From: ZLKRG08 sp046091905
GTDB taxonomy: Bacteria > Actinomycetota > Actinomycetes > Nanopelagicales > Nanopelagicaceae
Direction of reading: 5' to 3'
Length of the DNA: 41,491 bases
Assembly: GCA_046091905.1 (NCBI GenBank)
Contig: JBJTCN010000014.1
Span: 1 to 41,491 of the forward strand
Within the stretch, counting starts at the first letter, position 1. Every line of letters starts with the position of its first letter. The position numbers and the translations under genes are program-made. Positions 16,489 to 24,858 of this stretch are shown piece by piece. The notes beneath the pieces are model-generated. The model saw nothing but the letters and a program-made list of their open reading frames with translations, had not been told where the DNA came from and ran no database searches.

Positions 16489-17964
16489 TTACCGCGTCGC
16501 AAACCATCCTGATTTACCTGGCTTATTGTTGGTCCAAATGTGCTTACTTTCAAGGAATTCCGATAAACCGTGCTCGCCTAATTCGCGTCCAATGCCAGAT
16601 GCTTTAAATCCACCCCATTCGGCTTGTGGTTTGTATGGTCCATAGTCATTAACCCAAACTGTGCCGTGGCGAAGCGCTCTGGATACTCGAGCTGCCTTCG
16701 CATCGTCTTTGCTCCAAACCGCGCCACTTAATCCATAAATCGTGTCATTCGCAATTGCGATTGCCTCTGCTTCAGTTTCAAAAGTTTCCACTGTAATGAT
16801 TGGCCCAAATGATTCATCTTGAACACATGACATTTTGGTATTGCAATTATCTAAAACTGTTGGTGGGAAGAAGTACCCCTTTTCGAATTCTCCATCCATA
16901 AGGCGCTTGCCGCCAACTAAAAGTTCTGCACCTTCAGCGACGCCTTTATCTACATACTCTTGCACTTTTTGTAAATGGTTAGCGCTAATTAGCGGACCGG
17001 TTTCAGCATTTGCGGAACTTGGACCTCCTAATTTAATATCTTTTGCGCGCCTAACAATTTCATTAACCACATGATCGTGAATGGACTTTTCAACTATTAA
17101 TCGAGTTCCGGCAGAACAGACTTGACCTGAATGAAGAAAGCCGGCAGTAACTGCATTATCAATCGCCGCCTCGATATCTGAATCTGCAAAGATAATATTT
17201 GGATTCTTGCCGCCAAGTTCTAGCGCAACTTTCTTAATGGTTTTGGCCGCAAGCGACATGATCCGCTGGCCGATTCGTAAACTGCCAGTAAATGAAACTA
17301 AATCAATGCGTGAATCTGAAGTTAATAAGTCGCCAATTGCAGAACCTATTCCTAAAATTAAATTGGCGACGCCAGCTGGCACACCTGCTTCATTAATCAA
17401 TTTAAATAGATGAATTGCAGTTGATGGAGTTAGTTCAGAAGGTTTAACTATAAAGGTGCAGCCTGCAACTAAAGCTGGCGCTACCTTCCACGAAACCTGT
17501 AAAAGTGGGTAATTCCAGGGGCCAATCAGGGTGCAGACCCCAACCGGTTCTTGCACCACGCGTGAATTTACATGTTCAATTCCGACATCTACTTGGCGCT
17601 CATGTTGGCGTTTGCCAAGTTCTGCAAAATGTCGAAAGCAGGCAATTACATCTGCGATGTCATATTCAGCTTCGATTAAACCTTTACCTGTGTCATCGCT
17701 CTCTAATTTAGCGAGCACTTTTAAATCGCGCTCTATCAGATCTGCAACTTTGCTAACTAATGCAGCTCGTTTTTCAAAACCCCAATTAGGAAATTCACCA
17801 GAATCAAATGCATGCCGCGCCGCAACAATTGCTAACTCCACATCGGCTGCAGTGGCTTCGGCAACAGTTGCAACTAAATGTCCATCGGCAGGACTAAATA
17901 CATCCCAGGTATGGCCTTCGATTGGGGATGACCATTTTCCGTTGATGTAAAGAGTGTTACTCAC
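16489..17964 (-). CDS. betB: Betaine-aldehyde dehydrogenase
   Basis: NAD(P)-dependent aldehyde dehydrogenase of 491 residues expected to oxidise betaine aldehyde to glycine betaine. Catalytic Cys283 lies in HSGQVCSAGTR (the GbsA/BetB-like form) and Glu249 in LELGGKNP; GPWNYP and DESFGP are intact. It begins with GTG at 17964, overlapping the upstream methyltransferase stop by 8 bases, and is followed 22 bp later by the importer ATPase. Its place between a betaine importer and a betaine-type methyltransferase, with betA nearby, supports the substrate call better than sequence alone, since aldehyde dehydrogenases are hard to separate by motif. Confidence 0.85.
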   Translation of the reverse strand: MSNTLYINGKWSSPIEGHTWDVFSPADGHLVATVAEATAADVELAIVAARHAFDSGEFPNWGFEKRAALVSKVADLIERDLKVLAKLESDDTGKGLIEAEYDIADVIACFRHFAELGKRQHERQVDVGIEHVNSRVVQEPVGVCTLIGPWNYPLLQVSWKVAPALVAGCTFIVKPSELTPSTAIHLFKLINEAGVPAGVANLILGIGSAIGDLLTSDSRIDLVSFTGSLRIGQRIMSLAAKTIKKVALELGGKNPNIIFADSDIEAAIDNAVTAGFLHSGQVCSAGTRLIVEKSIHDHVVNEIVRRAKDIKLGGPSSANAETGPLISANHLQKVQEYVDKGVAEGAELLVGGKRLMDGEFEKGYFFPPTVLDNCNTKMSCVQDESFGPIITVETFETEAEAIAIANDTIYGLSGAVWSKDDAKAARVSRALRHGTVWVNDYGPYKPQAEWGGFKASGIGRELGEHGLSEFLESKHIWTNNKPGKSGWFATR

Positions 17965-19396
17965 CTAATTCGGACTTTCTCTTTGCGACGTAATCAGTAA
18001 GTCCAGTAAGAATCGATGCATCCATTTCTGGTTGCTGATATTCCTCTAACTTCTTCTTCCAAACCTCTTCGGCACGGGCTCGAGTATCTTTTGCACCAAG
18101 ACGTACCCAACGATCGTAATTGTCAGAATTTGTTAAGAAAGGACGATAGAAACAATCACGGAATCGCTCCATTGTGTGCGCTGCACCTAAGAAATGGCCG
18201 CCATGACCCACTTCTTGATGAGCATCAAATGCAAGTGACGCTTCATTAAATTCCAGCGGTGTGAACTCTGCAATTAGAGATTGCAAAATCTCTACGTCAA
18301 CCACAAATTTGTCATAAGAAGAGACCAAACCGCCTTCCAACCAACCAGCAGTATGTAGCACTACGTTGGTACCAGCTAAGAAAGTTGGCAACATGGTCAT
18401 CAAAGTTTGATAACCCGCTTGGGCATCTACGGTTTGTGAAGAATTTAAGCCGCCACCACCACGAAATGGCAGCTTAAAGCTACGTGCAATTTGGCCGGTG
18501 CAAAGCAATCCAATTCCTGATTCTGGCGTACCAAATTGCGGCGAACCAGATTGCATATCAACGTTAGATAAGAATGAGCCAAAAACTACAGGAACGCCGG
18601 GACGGATTAATTGGGTTAGCGCAATTCCAGTAAGCGCCTCTGCAATCTGCTGCGCCAAAGTAGCTGGAATAGTTACCGGCGACATCGCACCCATTAATAA
18701 GAACGGTGTGCAGATAACTGGTTGGCCAGCAAGCGCATATTCGCGAAGTGAACCCAACATACGATCATCCCAACGAAGAGGTGAATTGCAATTGACCAAT
18801 GAGATCAGTGCCGGCATCTCTTCAATTGCTTTGCGACCACCATGAATAATCTCAGCCATTGCTATTACATCGCGAGCATTCTCTGCAGTAACCACGTTAC
18901 CCATAAAGAATTTGTCGGTGAGTGTGGCTTGGGCAAATGCCATATCTAAATGGCGTGAATCAAGCGATAAGTCATTCGGCTCAACCACGACTCCGCCAAC
19001 GGTATCTATGGCTTCAAAGCTCTGGGCCAACTTGCAGAAGTTTTCAAAATCTTTAAAGGTGCCATCACGGCGAGTTGAACCTTCTAATACAAATGGTGGT
19101 CCATAAACTGAACCAAACGACATGTTATCTCCGCCGACTATCACATTTCGTTTTGCATTTCGAGCACGCAGAGAAAATTCTGAAGGCGCTTTTGCAACTT
19201 GCTTCAAGATCCACTCTGGATCGAACTTAACATTCTCGCCACTTACCTCTTGGCCAGCTTCGCGAAACATCTCAACTGCCCATGGACTGGCAAATTCAAT
19301 TCCGATTTCGGAAACGATTCGCTTCCAACCTGCAGTTAGCGTTGCCATCGACTCTTCAGAGAGAATCTCGTAACGAGGCATTTTATTTACAAACAT
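17957..19396 (-). CDS. MttB-family methyltransferase without pyrrolysine (probable glycine betaine:corrinoid methyltransferase, MtgB-like)
   Basis: Member of the trimethylamine methyltransferase superfamily (COG5598), 479 residues, expected to transfer one methyl from a quaternary amine to the cob(I)alamin of the partner corrinoid protein. There is no in-frame amber codon, so it is of the non-pyrrolysine type, whose characterised members act on glycine betaine (MtgB), proline betaine, carnitine or gamma-butyrobetaine. The family core is visible (RHLDMAFAQATLTDKFFMGN, then FRGGGGLNSSQTVDAQAGYQ). The ATG at 19396 is preferred because GAAAGG lies just upstream; an upstream start at 19426 is possible. 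First gene of the betB-opu operon and divergent from the corrinoid operon. Glycine betaine is inferred from the betA/betB/opu context. Confidence 0.85.
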   Translation of the reverse strand: MFVNKMPRYEILSEESMATLTAGWKRIVSEIGIEFASPWAVEMFREAGQEVSGENVKFDPEWILKQVAKAPSEFSLRARNAKRNVIVGGDNMSFGSVYGPPFVLEGSTRRDGTFKDFENFCKLAQSFEAIDTVGGVVVEPNDLSLDSRHLDMAFAQATLTDKFFMGNVVTAENARDVIAMAEIIHGGRKAIEEMPALISLVNCNSPLRWDDRMLGSLREYALAGQPVICTPFLLMGAMSPVTIPATLAQQIAEALTGIALTQLIRPGVPVVFGSFLSNVDMQSGSPQFGTPESGIGLLCTGQIARSFKLPFRGGGGLNSSQTVDAQAGYQTLMTMLPTFLAGTNVVLHTAGWLEGGLVSSYDKFVVDVEILQSLIAEFTPLEFNEASLAFDAHQEVGHGGHFLGAAHTMERFRDCFYRPFLTNSDNYDRWVRLGAKDTRARAEEVWKKKLEEYQQPEMDASILTGLTDYVAKRKSELGE

Positions 19397-19449
19397 CGCG
19401 CGCCTTTCGCTCTTGACCTCCACCAACCATAGAGAATACGCTCAGATAA

Positions 19450-19476
19450 TGGAACAGGGGTTCCATATATTGGAAC
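19450..19476. promoter_or_regulatory. Candidate IclR operator with three alternating half-sites
   Basis: TGGAAC (19450-19455), GTTCCA (19460-19465) and TGGAAC (19471-19476) form two overlapping palindromes with spacers of 4 and 5 bases. They sit in the 99-bp divergent interval between the MttB-like gene and the IclR gene. TGGAA/TTCCA half-sites are typical of IclR-family operators. The arrangement would allow the adjacent IclR protein to control both the methyltransferase/betB/opu operon and its own corrinoid operon. Confidence 0.65.
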
Positions 19477-19495
19477 ACTTAATTAGGGGTTCGAC

Positions 19496-20248
19496 ATGGC
19501 GCTAACTGGCACTCAAGCCGTTGATCGCGCGACCTCTCTATTGATTGCAATTTTAAATTCACCTGAGCCACCTTTGCTCTCTGAATTAGCTAGAGCACTT
19601 GGTTTACCAAAATCAACCACTTCTAGAATTTTAGGTGCGTTAGAACGCCAAGGGTTAATTCGTCGAGATCGCAATAGCGCATATTTGGGTGGCGAAGTAC
19701 TTTTGAAATATGCATCCACACAGAATCAAGATTCCACATTAATAAATCGGATGCGCCCAGTTTTAGAATCATTGGCAGAGAAGACTTCAGAATCAATAAA
19801 TTTAGCGGTCCCCGGAAATGATGATTTGAAGTTGATTGATCAGGTTGATGGAAAACATTTACTTGGTGCCACCAATTGGATTGGCAGAAATGTTCCGTAT
19901 CATGCATCTGCGCTCGGCAAAGTATTGTTGGCATTTGGAGCTGCCGCCATTCCTTCTGGAAATTTACAAAGTAAGACTGCGCGTACCATCACTTCTCGCA
20001 CTCAATTAAATGCTGAATTAGAGAAAGTTCGTAAAACCAGATTTGCGATTATTGATAATGAATTAGAGAACGGATTAGTTGCGGTGGCAGCTCCAGTTTT
20101 TAATCATGATGGCAAAGTGGTTGCCGCTATCTCAATTTCAGGCCCTGATGCGCGAATTAATCGCGAACAATTAATCAAGTTTGGTGAGTTAATCATCAAA
20201 GAGTTAAAGAAGCAAAATATAAATAATGGAAAGGTAGGCGCAGCGTGA
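19496..20248 (+). CDS. IclR-family transcriptional regulator of the corrinoid demethylation locus
   Basis: Regulator of 250 residues. The N-terminal winged helix-turn-helix (PPLLSELARALGLPKSTTSR, about residues 24-44) is followed by an effector domain with DQVDGKHLLGATNWIG and PYHASALGKVLLAF. ATG at 19496 is preceded by an AGGGG ribosome site. The gene heads the plus-strand operon: its stop overlaps the GTG start of the corrinoid-protein gene (GTGA). Divergence from the methyltransferase operon across a three-half-site operator suggests it senses betaine, choline or a downstream metabolite. Activator or repressor mode cannot be told from sequence. Confidence 0.92.
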   Translation: MALTGTQAVDRATSLLIAILNSPEPPLLSELARALGLPKSTTSRILGALERQGLIRRDRNSAYLGGEVLLKYASTQNQDSTLINRMRPVLESLAEKTSESINLAVPGNDDLKLIDQVDGKHLLGATNWIGRNVPYHASALGKVLLAFGAAAIPSGNLQSKTARTITSRTQLNAELEKVRKTRFAIIDNELENGLVAVAAPVFNHDGKVVAAISISGPDARINREQLIKFGELIIKELKKQNINNGKVGAA

Positions 20249-20904
20249 GCCACGAAGATATCCTCAAAGGTTTATTTGATGAGACTCTGGTCGGAAATGC
20301 TCCAGCAGTACTGGATCTAACTAATCAGGGTCTTGCAGAGGGAATGACACCTTCTTCTATCCTCTTCGATGCGTTAATTCCGGCACTTGAAGAAGTCGGC
20401 GCTCGTTTTGAACGTGGCGATTTCTTTGTGCCTGAAATGTTGATTTCCGGTAAGGCCATGTCCGGTGCGCTAAATGTGCTCCGTCCGCTACTAGCCCAAA
20501 CTGGCGCAGAGACCGTGGGTACTTTCTTAATGGGTACCGTGAAAGGCGATGTGCACGATATTGGTAAGAATCTAGTGAATATCATGCTAGAAGGCGCTGG
20601 TTTTGAGGTCATAGATATCGGCGTGCAATGTGCGCCTGAGAAATTTATCGCGGCCATCAATGAACATAAACCAGATATCGTGGGTATGTCGGCATTCTTA
20701 ACTACCACTATGCCGATGTTCAAAGTAAATATTCATGAAATTAATAAAGCTGGCCTGCGCGATCAAGTCATTATTATGGTTGGTGGTGCACCAGTTACTC
20801 AAGAATATGCAGATGTGGTTGGCGCAGATGGTTACGCTGCAGATGCATCCAGTGCAGTTAAAGTCGCAAAAGATCTTTTGGCTAAAAGGCGCGCTGCAGT
20901 ATGA
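20245..20904 (+). CDS. Methyltransferase cognate corrinoid protein (MtgC/MtbC-like)
   Basis: Cytoplasmic methyl carrier that binds a cobamide and shuttles the methyl group between the MttB-like enzyme and the THF methyltransferase. 219 residues, the standard size. An N-terminal helical cap domain (about 1-90) is followed by the B12-binding Rossmann domain with the cobalt-ligand motif D102-V-H104-D-I-G107, then GMSAFLTTTMP and GGAPVTQEYA. The GTG start overlaps the iclR stop by 4 bases, and the end overlaps the next gene as ATGA. Base-off/His-on binding through H104 is family knowledge. A cobamide supply, by synthesis or uptake, must be encoded elsewhere. Confidence 0.95.
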   Translation: MSHEDILKGLFDETLVGNAPAVLDLTNQGLAEGMTPSSILFDALIPALEEVGARFERGDFFVPEMLISGKAMSGALNVLRPLLAQTGAETVGTFLMGTVKGDVHDIGKNLVNIMLEGAGFEVIDIGVQCAPEKFIAAINEHKPDIVGMSAFLTTTMPMFKVNIHEINKAGLRDQVIIMVGGAPVTQEYADVVGADGYAADASSAVKVAKDLLAKRRAAV

Positions 20905-21266
20905 AGTTATTGCCATTAATCGAAGACGCGATTAAGAAACCAGTTTTTGGTTGCCAGATGTGCGGTCAATGCGTACTGCACTCAACTGGAATGGTTTGCC
21001 CAATGACTTGTCCAAAGACTTTGCGAAATGGACCATGTGGTGGCGTTCGCGAAAATGGCAATTGTGAAGTTAAACCAGAGATGCAATGCATCTGGGTAAA
21101 AGCTTATGATCGCAAAGAAACCTTGCATCTACCTCAAGTTTGGAAAGATCATTACAACGATTTACGTCCACCGGTTGATATGCAATTAAAAGGAACTTCT
21201 TCTTGGATTAACTTGATTACCAAACGCGACAAGCAAACTCCTGCTGGCTGGGCGGCAAATGAGTAA
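20901..21266 (+). CDS. MetV-like cysteine-rich partner of methylene-THF reductase
   Basis: Small 121-residue protein of the methylene-tetrahydrofolate reductase C-terminal (zinc-finger/MetV-like) family. Eight cysteines fall at residues 18, 21, 24, 33, 37, 46, 55 and 63 (GCQMCGQC, then MVCPMTCPK, GPCGGVR, GNCEV, MQCIW), suggesting an Fe-S cluster or zinc site. In acetogens MetV forms a complex with MetF. Here it immediately precedes metF with an 8-nt overlap, and its own start overlaps the corrinoid gene as ATGA. Its likely job is to let MetF exchange electrons with a partner other than, or as well as, NAD(P)H. Function by family and context only. Confidence 0.82.
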   Translation: MKLLPLIEDAIKKPVFGCQMCGQCVLHSTGMVCPMTCPKTLRNGPCGGVRENGNCEVKPEMQCIWVKAYDRKETLHLPQVWKDHYNDLRPPVDMQLKGTSSWINLITKRDKQTPAGWAANE

Positions 21267-22152
21267 TCTGCAAAACTTACTGGAAAATACCAATGAATTA
21301 GTTTTCACTGCAGAGTTTCCGTCGATTGATGGCGGCGGCATGGAGAAAGTCGCCAAAGATGCTGAACGTCTTCGCCCCTGGTTTGATGCGGTTAATTCCA
21401 CAGATAATGCCGCAGCGCATGCGCATGCTTCCAATCTATCTGTCGCAATTGCCATCAAAATGCACGGACTAGAACCAGTAATGCAGATTGCGCAGCGCGA
21501 TAAGAATCGATTAGCGGTGCAGGCTGACATTATGGGCGCGGCACTTCATGGCATTGAAAATATTGCACTTATGACCGGCGATGATGTTACTGCTGGCGAT
21601 GAACCTGAAACACGCCGAGTCTTTGATTTAGATGGTCCAATCGCGATAAAAGTAGCCGAAATTATCCGCAACGGCACCTATCTCTCCGGGCGCAAAATCA
21701 ATCCAGCCCCAAATCTTTTTATCAGTGCGGTAGAAAATCCTGGAACTCATCCATTTGAATATCGAATCGATCGCGCCATCAAGAAACAGAAAGCTGGCGC
21801 TAAATGGTTACAGCTGCAACTTTGTTTTCACAAAGATCGTTTAGAGAACTTCTGTAAAGGTGTGGCTGCGCAAGGTACAAATTTGCCTCTCTTTCCAAAT
21901 GTCATCTTGATAAAAGGTGCCAAAGGAATGCAGTTCATGAATGAGAATGTTCGTGGCATCAATATTCCCCAAGAGTTAATTGATCGAGTTGCAAAAGCTT
22001 CAGATCCATCCGAAGAGGCTTATCAATTAACTTTGGAATTAGCACAACATGCGCTTTCGTTGCCAGGAGTACGTGGTTTGCATGTCACTGATTTTAGACA
22101 CGACGATTCACTCGCCAGACTTATGACCGACCTTGGAAGGAAACCAAAATAA
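21259..22152 (+). CDS. metF: 5,10-methylenetetrahydrofolate reductase
   Basis: FAD-binding TIM-barrel enzyme interconverting 5-methyl-THF and 5,10-methylene-THF, 297 residues as in bacterial MetF. Recognisable segments are the N-terminal FTAEFPSIDGGG (carrying the conserved Glu), ALMTGDDV (the LTGD-type motif), GAKWLQLQLCF and LPGVRGLHVTDF. It sits between metV and the CH3-THF methyltransferase. In this context it is expected to run in the oxidative direction, turning betaine-derived CH3-THF into CH2-THF, rather than feeding methionine synthesis. The direction is inference. Confidence 0.92.
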   Translation: MSNLQNLLENTNELVFTAEFPSIDGGGMEKVAKDAERLRPWFDAVNSTDNAAAHAHASNLSVAIAIKMHGLEPVMQIAQRDKNRLAVQADIMGAALHGIENIALMTGDDVTAGDEPETRRVFDLDGPIAIKVAEIIRNGTYLSGRKINPAPNLFISAVENPGTHPFEYRIDRAIKKQKAGAKWLQLQLCFHKDRLENFCKGVAAQGTNLPLFPNVILIKGAKGMQFMNENVRGINIPQELIDRVAKASDPSEEAYQLTLELAQHALSLPGVRGLHVTDFRHDDSLARLMTDLGRKPK

Positions 22153-23021
22153 TGCAAACCGTAGTTACCTCACCTACTAAAACCGTAACCATCGGTGATG
22201 AGAATCCATTCTGCATTATTGGAGAGCGCATCAATCCAACCGGACGTCGCATCTTTCAAGAGCAGGTTCGCGCTGGAGATCTCTCTGCAATTATCAAAGA
22301 TGTAAAGGCGCAAGTCGATGGCGGCGCAGATATGTTGGATATCAACATGGGTGTTCCGCTTACCGATGAAGCAGATTTAATGCGCCAGGCAATCAAGATG
22401 GTGCAAGAACTAACAGATCTTCCAATATGCATTGACTCATCTGTACTTGAAGCGCTGGAAGCGGGTTTACAAACTTACCAAGGTCGGGCGCTAGTTAACT
22501 CAACTACCGGTGAAGATGATCGACTTGATCATATTCTGCCTTTAGTTAAGAAATACGATGCTGCGATTATCGCGTTGCCAAACGATGAAACTGAGATTCC
22601 AATGACCGTGGAAGATCGCTTAAAAATCACCGAAAAAATACTTCGGGCCTGCGATAAACATGGCATTCCTCATGACCGACTGGTAATTGATCCGCTCGCG
22701 ATGCCAATTGGCGCGGAGCCACAAGCCGGAAATCTATTCTTCGAAACTGTTCATCAAATTAAGCAGCGCTGGGGTTTAAATATGACTTGTGGCGCTTCAA
22801 ATGTCTCATTTGGAATGCCAAATCGACATGCAATTAATGCCGCATTCTTACCAGCTGCAATGACAGTTGGACTAACTTCAGCAGTTATGGATGCCCGTAC
22901 CCCAGAGATAGTTTCTGCAGTTCGTGCAACTGACGTACTACTTGGAAATGATCAATACGGAGGAAATTGGATTACCCGTTTCCGCGCGATGGAAGCAGCC
23001 GCAAAAGCACAAAATGGCTAA
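22152..23021 (+). CDS. CH3-THF:corrinoid methyltransferase (pterin-binding, MtgA/AcsE-like)
   Basis: 289-residue pterin-binding TIM-barrel protein related to AcsE, MtvA/MtgA and the pterin domain of MetH. Motifs include GERINPTGRRIF near the N-terminus, DMLDINMGVP, and CGASNVSFGMPNR. It would move the methyl from the methylated corrinoid protein to THF, giving CH3-THF for MetF. ATG overlaps the metF stop by one base (TAATG), and the end overlaps the activator gene by 8 bases, so translation is coupled along the operon. Full-length MetH is excluded by the absence of homocysteine and B12 domains. Confidence 0.9.
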   Translation: MQTVVTSPTKTVTIGDENPFCIIGERINPTGRRIFQEQVRAGDLSAIIKDVKAQVDGGADMLDINMGVPLTDEADLMRQAIKMVQELTDLPICIDSSVLEALEAGLQTYQGRALVNSTTGEDDRLDHILPLVKKYDAAIIALPNDETEIPMTVEDRLKITEKILRACDKHGIPHDRLVIDPLAMPIGAEPQAGNLFFETVHQIKQRWGLNMTCGASNVSFGMPNRHAINAAFLPAAMTVGLTSAVMDARTPEIVSAVRATDVLLGNDQYGGNWITRFRAMEAAAKAQNG

Positions 23022-24858
23022 AGAATTTAATCCTGATTTAGCAGGCCACGATGGTGCTAGCCGCGTTAAATTACATTTCCGTGCGTTAGAAAAAGATGGC
23101 GAGGTTTCGGCCGAAAAAATCGTAACTGTGCCGTCTGGCGTCAGTGCTTTTGATGCGGCCTCTTGGAATGGAATCGCGATTGATTCAACATGTGGTGGTT
23201 ATGGCACCTGTAAAAAATGTAAGATTCAAATTACAGATGGCAGCGTTGAACCATCAAAATTAGATTTTCGCGCCTTTACTCAAGAAGAGATTGCTAATGG
23301 TTGGCGCTTAGCCTGCATGGCGCGCAGCACCAAAGATTTGGCTATTGATGTACCGCCACTGACCACCAGACCAAAAGCGGCAACGGTTGGTGTGGGTCGA
23401 CAGATTATTTTACGTCCCGGAATTCAAAAGCGCTATGTTGAATTAACAGAACCTACGCTTGCCGATCAACGCACCGATATTGTGCGCTTGTTAGATGAAA
23501 TTGAAGACATCGAACCCACCTACTCATTGGATATTTTGCGTGAAATACCAGGCGCACTTCGTAAGAATAATTTTAAAGTCACCGCAGTTTTTGCCGATCA
23601 AGAATTAATCGCAGTCGAAGGCGGCGACACCAGCGAAATTCGCTACGGAATTGCCTTCGATTTGGGCACCACCACAGTGGTGGCAACTTTGCTTGATTTA
23701 AATACTGGCGCACCTGCCGCCGTTAAATCAATGCTAAATAAGCAGCAACCATTTGGTGCAGATGTAATCACACGAATCAGCGCCACCATGATGGATCCTG
23801 AAGGCTTAAGCAAATTGCGCGCATTAGCGCAGGAAACTCTGGCGCAATTAACACGTGAAGTTTGCGAAGAAGCAGAAGTTGAACCAACACATGTATATGA
23901 AGTTGCGTTGGCAGGTAACGCCACCATGACGCAATTAATTTTAGGAATCAATCCAGAGCCACTTGGTGTAGCTCCATTTATTATGGCTACCGCTGATTAC
24001 GAACCAGTTGCCGCCACTGAATTAGGTTTATCAATTCATCCACGTGCAAAGGCAATTATCTTGCCTTCGCTTGGCGCTTACGTAGGTGGCGATATTGTCG
24101 CTGGCGCATTGGCCTCAGGAATGGATCGAGATAAGCGCTTACGATTATTTATCGATGTCGGTACCAATTGTGAAATTATTTTAGGTAATGGCGAGAAGAT
24201 TTTGGCAACTGCCGCACCTGCCGGTCCGGCCTTTGAGGCCGCATCTATCAAATGCGGTGTTCGCGCAGCTGCTGGCGCTATCGAAACGGTAAAAGTTGTC
24301 GATGGCAAACTTGAAATTGGAACTATCGATGATGCTCCTGCTATCGGTATCTGTGGTTCTGGATTAGTGGATGCCGTTGCCTGTTTAGTGCAAATTGGGG
24401 TACTTGATGCATCCGGAAAATTTAATGCGGTTGATGACCCAAATTTAGTCGAACGCGACGGCGAGAAGATTTATATGCTCACCGAGGATGTCTTTTTAAG
24501 TCAGCGCGATGTGCGTGAATTGCAATTTGCCAAGGCCGCGATCGCCACAGGTTGGGCGCTTCTTGCAGAAGAGTTCGGAATTGAAGATAAAGATATTCAA
24601 CAAGTACTTCTTGCCGGATCCTTTGGCTCCTATCTCTCCCCTGCATCGGCTGTGAAAATTGGTTTAGTGCCAAAAATCAGCGTATTACGCATTGTTTCGG
24701 CCGGAAATGTGGCCGGAGAAGGTGCCAAGATGGCGTTACTTTCGACCCAAGAACGTCATGGCGCATCAACGCTGCTTGATGAAATTAAATATGTCGAACT
24801 TTCAGATCGCGAAGATTTCAACGATAAATTTGTGGAGAGGTTGGCTTTTCCAGCTTGA
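23014..24858 (+). CDS. Corrinoid activation protein (RamA/RACo-like, ferredoxin-ASKHA)
   Basis: ATP-dependent reductive activator that returns oxidised Co(II) corrinoid to Co(I). 614 residues from the ATG at 23014, which overlaps the upstream stop by 8 bases; the reading frame extends further upstream but without support. A [2Fe-2S] ferredoxin domain has C60, C66, C69 and C101. The ASKHA/DUF4445 domain begins around residue 240 (GIAFDLGTTTVVATLLDL), with further phosphate-binding motifs DVGTNCEI, GICGSGLVD and LAGSFGSY. The layout is that of RACo from Carboxydothermus and of RamA-like proteins in demethylase operons. An electron donor is not encoded nearby. Confidence 0.92.
   Translation: MAKEFNPDLAGHDGASRVKLHFRALEKDGEVSAEKIVTVPSGVSAFDAASWNGIAIDSTCGGYGTCKKCKIQITDGSVEPSKLDFRAFTQEEIANGWRLACMARSTKDLAIDVPPLTTRPKAATVGVGRQIILRPGIQKRYVELTEPTLADQRTDIVRLLDEIEDIEPTYSLDILREIPGALRKNNFKVTAVFADQELIAVEGGDTSEIRYGIAFDLGTTTVVATLLDLNTGAPAAVKSMLNKQQPFGADVITRISATMMDPEGLSKLRALAQETLAQLTREVCEEAEVEPTHVYEVALAGNATMTQLILGINPEPLGVAPFIMATADYEPVAATELGLSIHPRAKAIILPSLGAYVGGDIVAGALASGMDRDKRLRLFIDVGTNCEIILGNGEKILATAAPAGPAFEAASIKCGVRAAAGAIETVKVVDGKLEIGTIDDAPAIGICGSGLVDAVACLVQIGVLDASGKFNAVDDPNLVERDGEKIYMLTEDVFLSQRDVRELQFAKAAIATGWALLAEEFGIEDKDIQQVLLAGSFGSYLSPASAVKIGLVPKISVLRIVSAGNVAGEGAKMALLSTQERHGASTLLDEIKYVELSDREDFNDKFVERLAFPA

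Noticed and set aside
17957..19396. Possible pyrrolysine-containing trimethylamine methyltransferase
   Set aside because: The frame has no internal amber codon over its full length and no pyl genes are seen, so it is a non-Pyl MttB-family protein.
22924..23013. Longer N-terminus for the corrinoid activator
   Set aside because: It would overlap the methyltransferase gene by nearly 100 bases; the ATG at 23014 has the 8-base overlap seen elsewhere in this operon and gives the normal ferredoxin-domain start.
22152..23021. Full methionine synthase (MetH)
   Set aside because: Only the pterin-binding domain is present; no homocysteine or B12 domain is fused.
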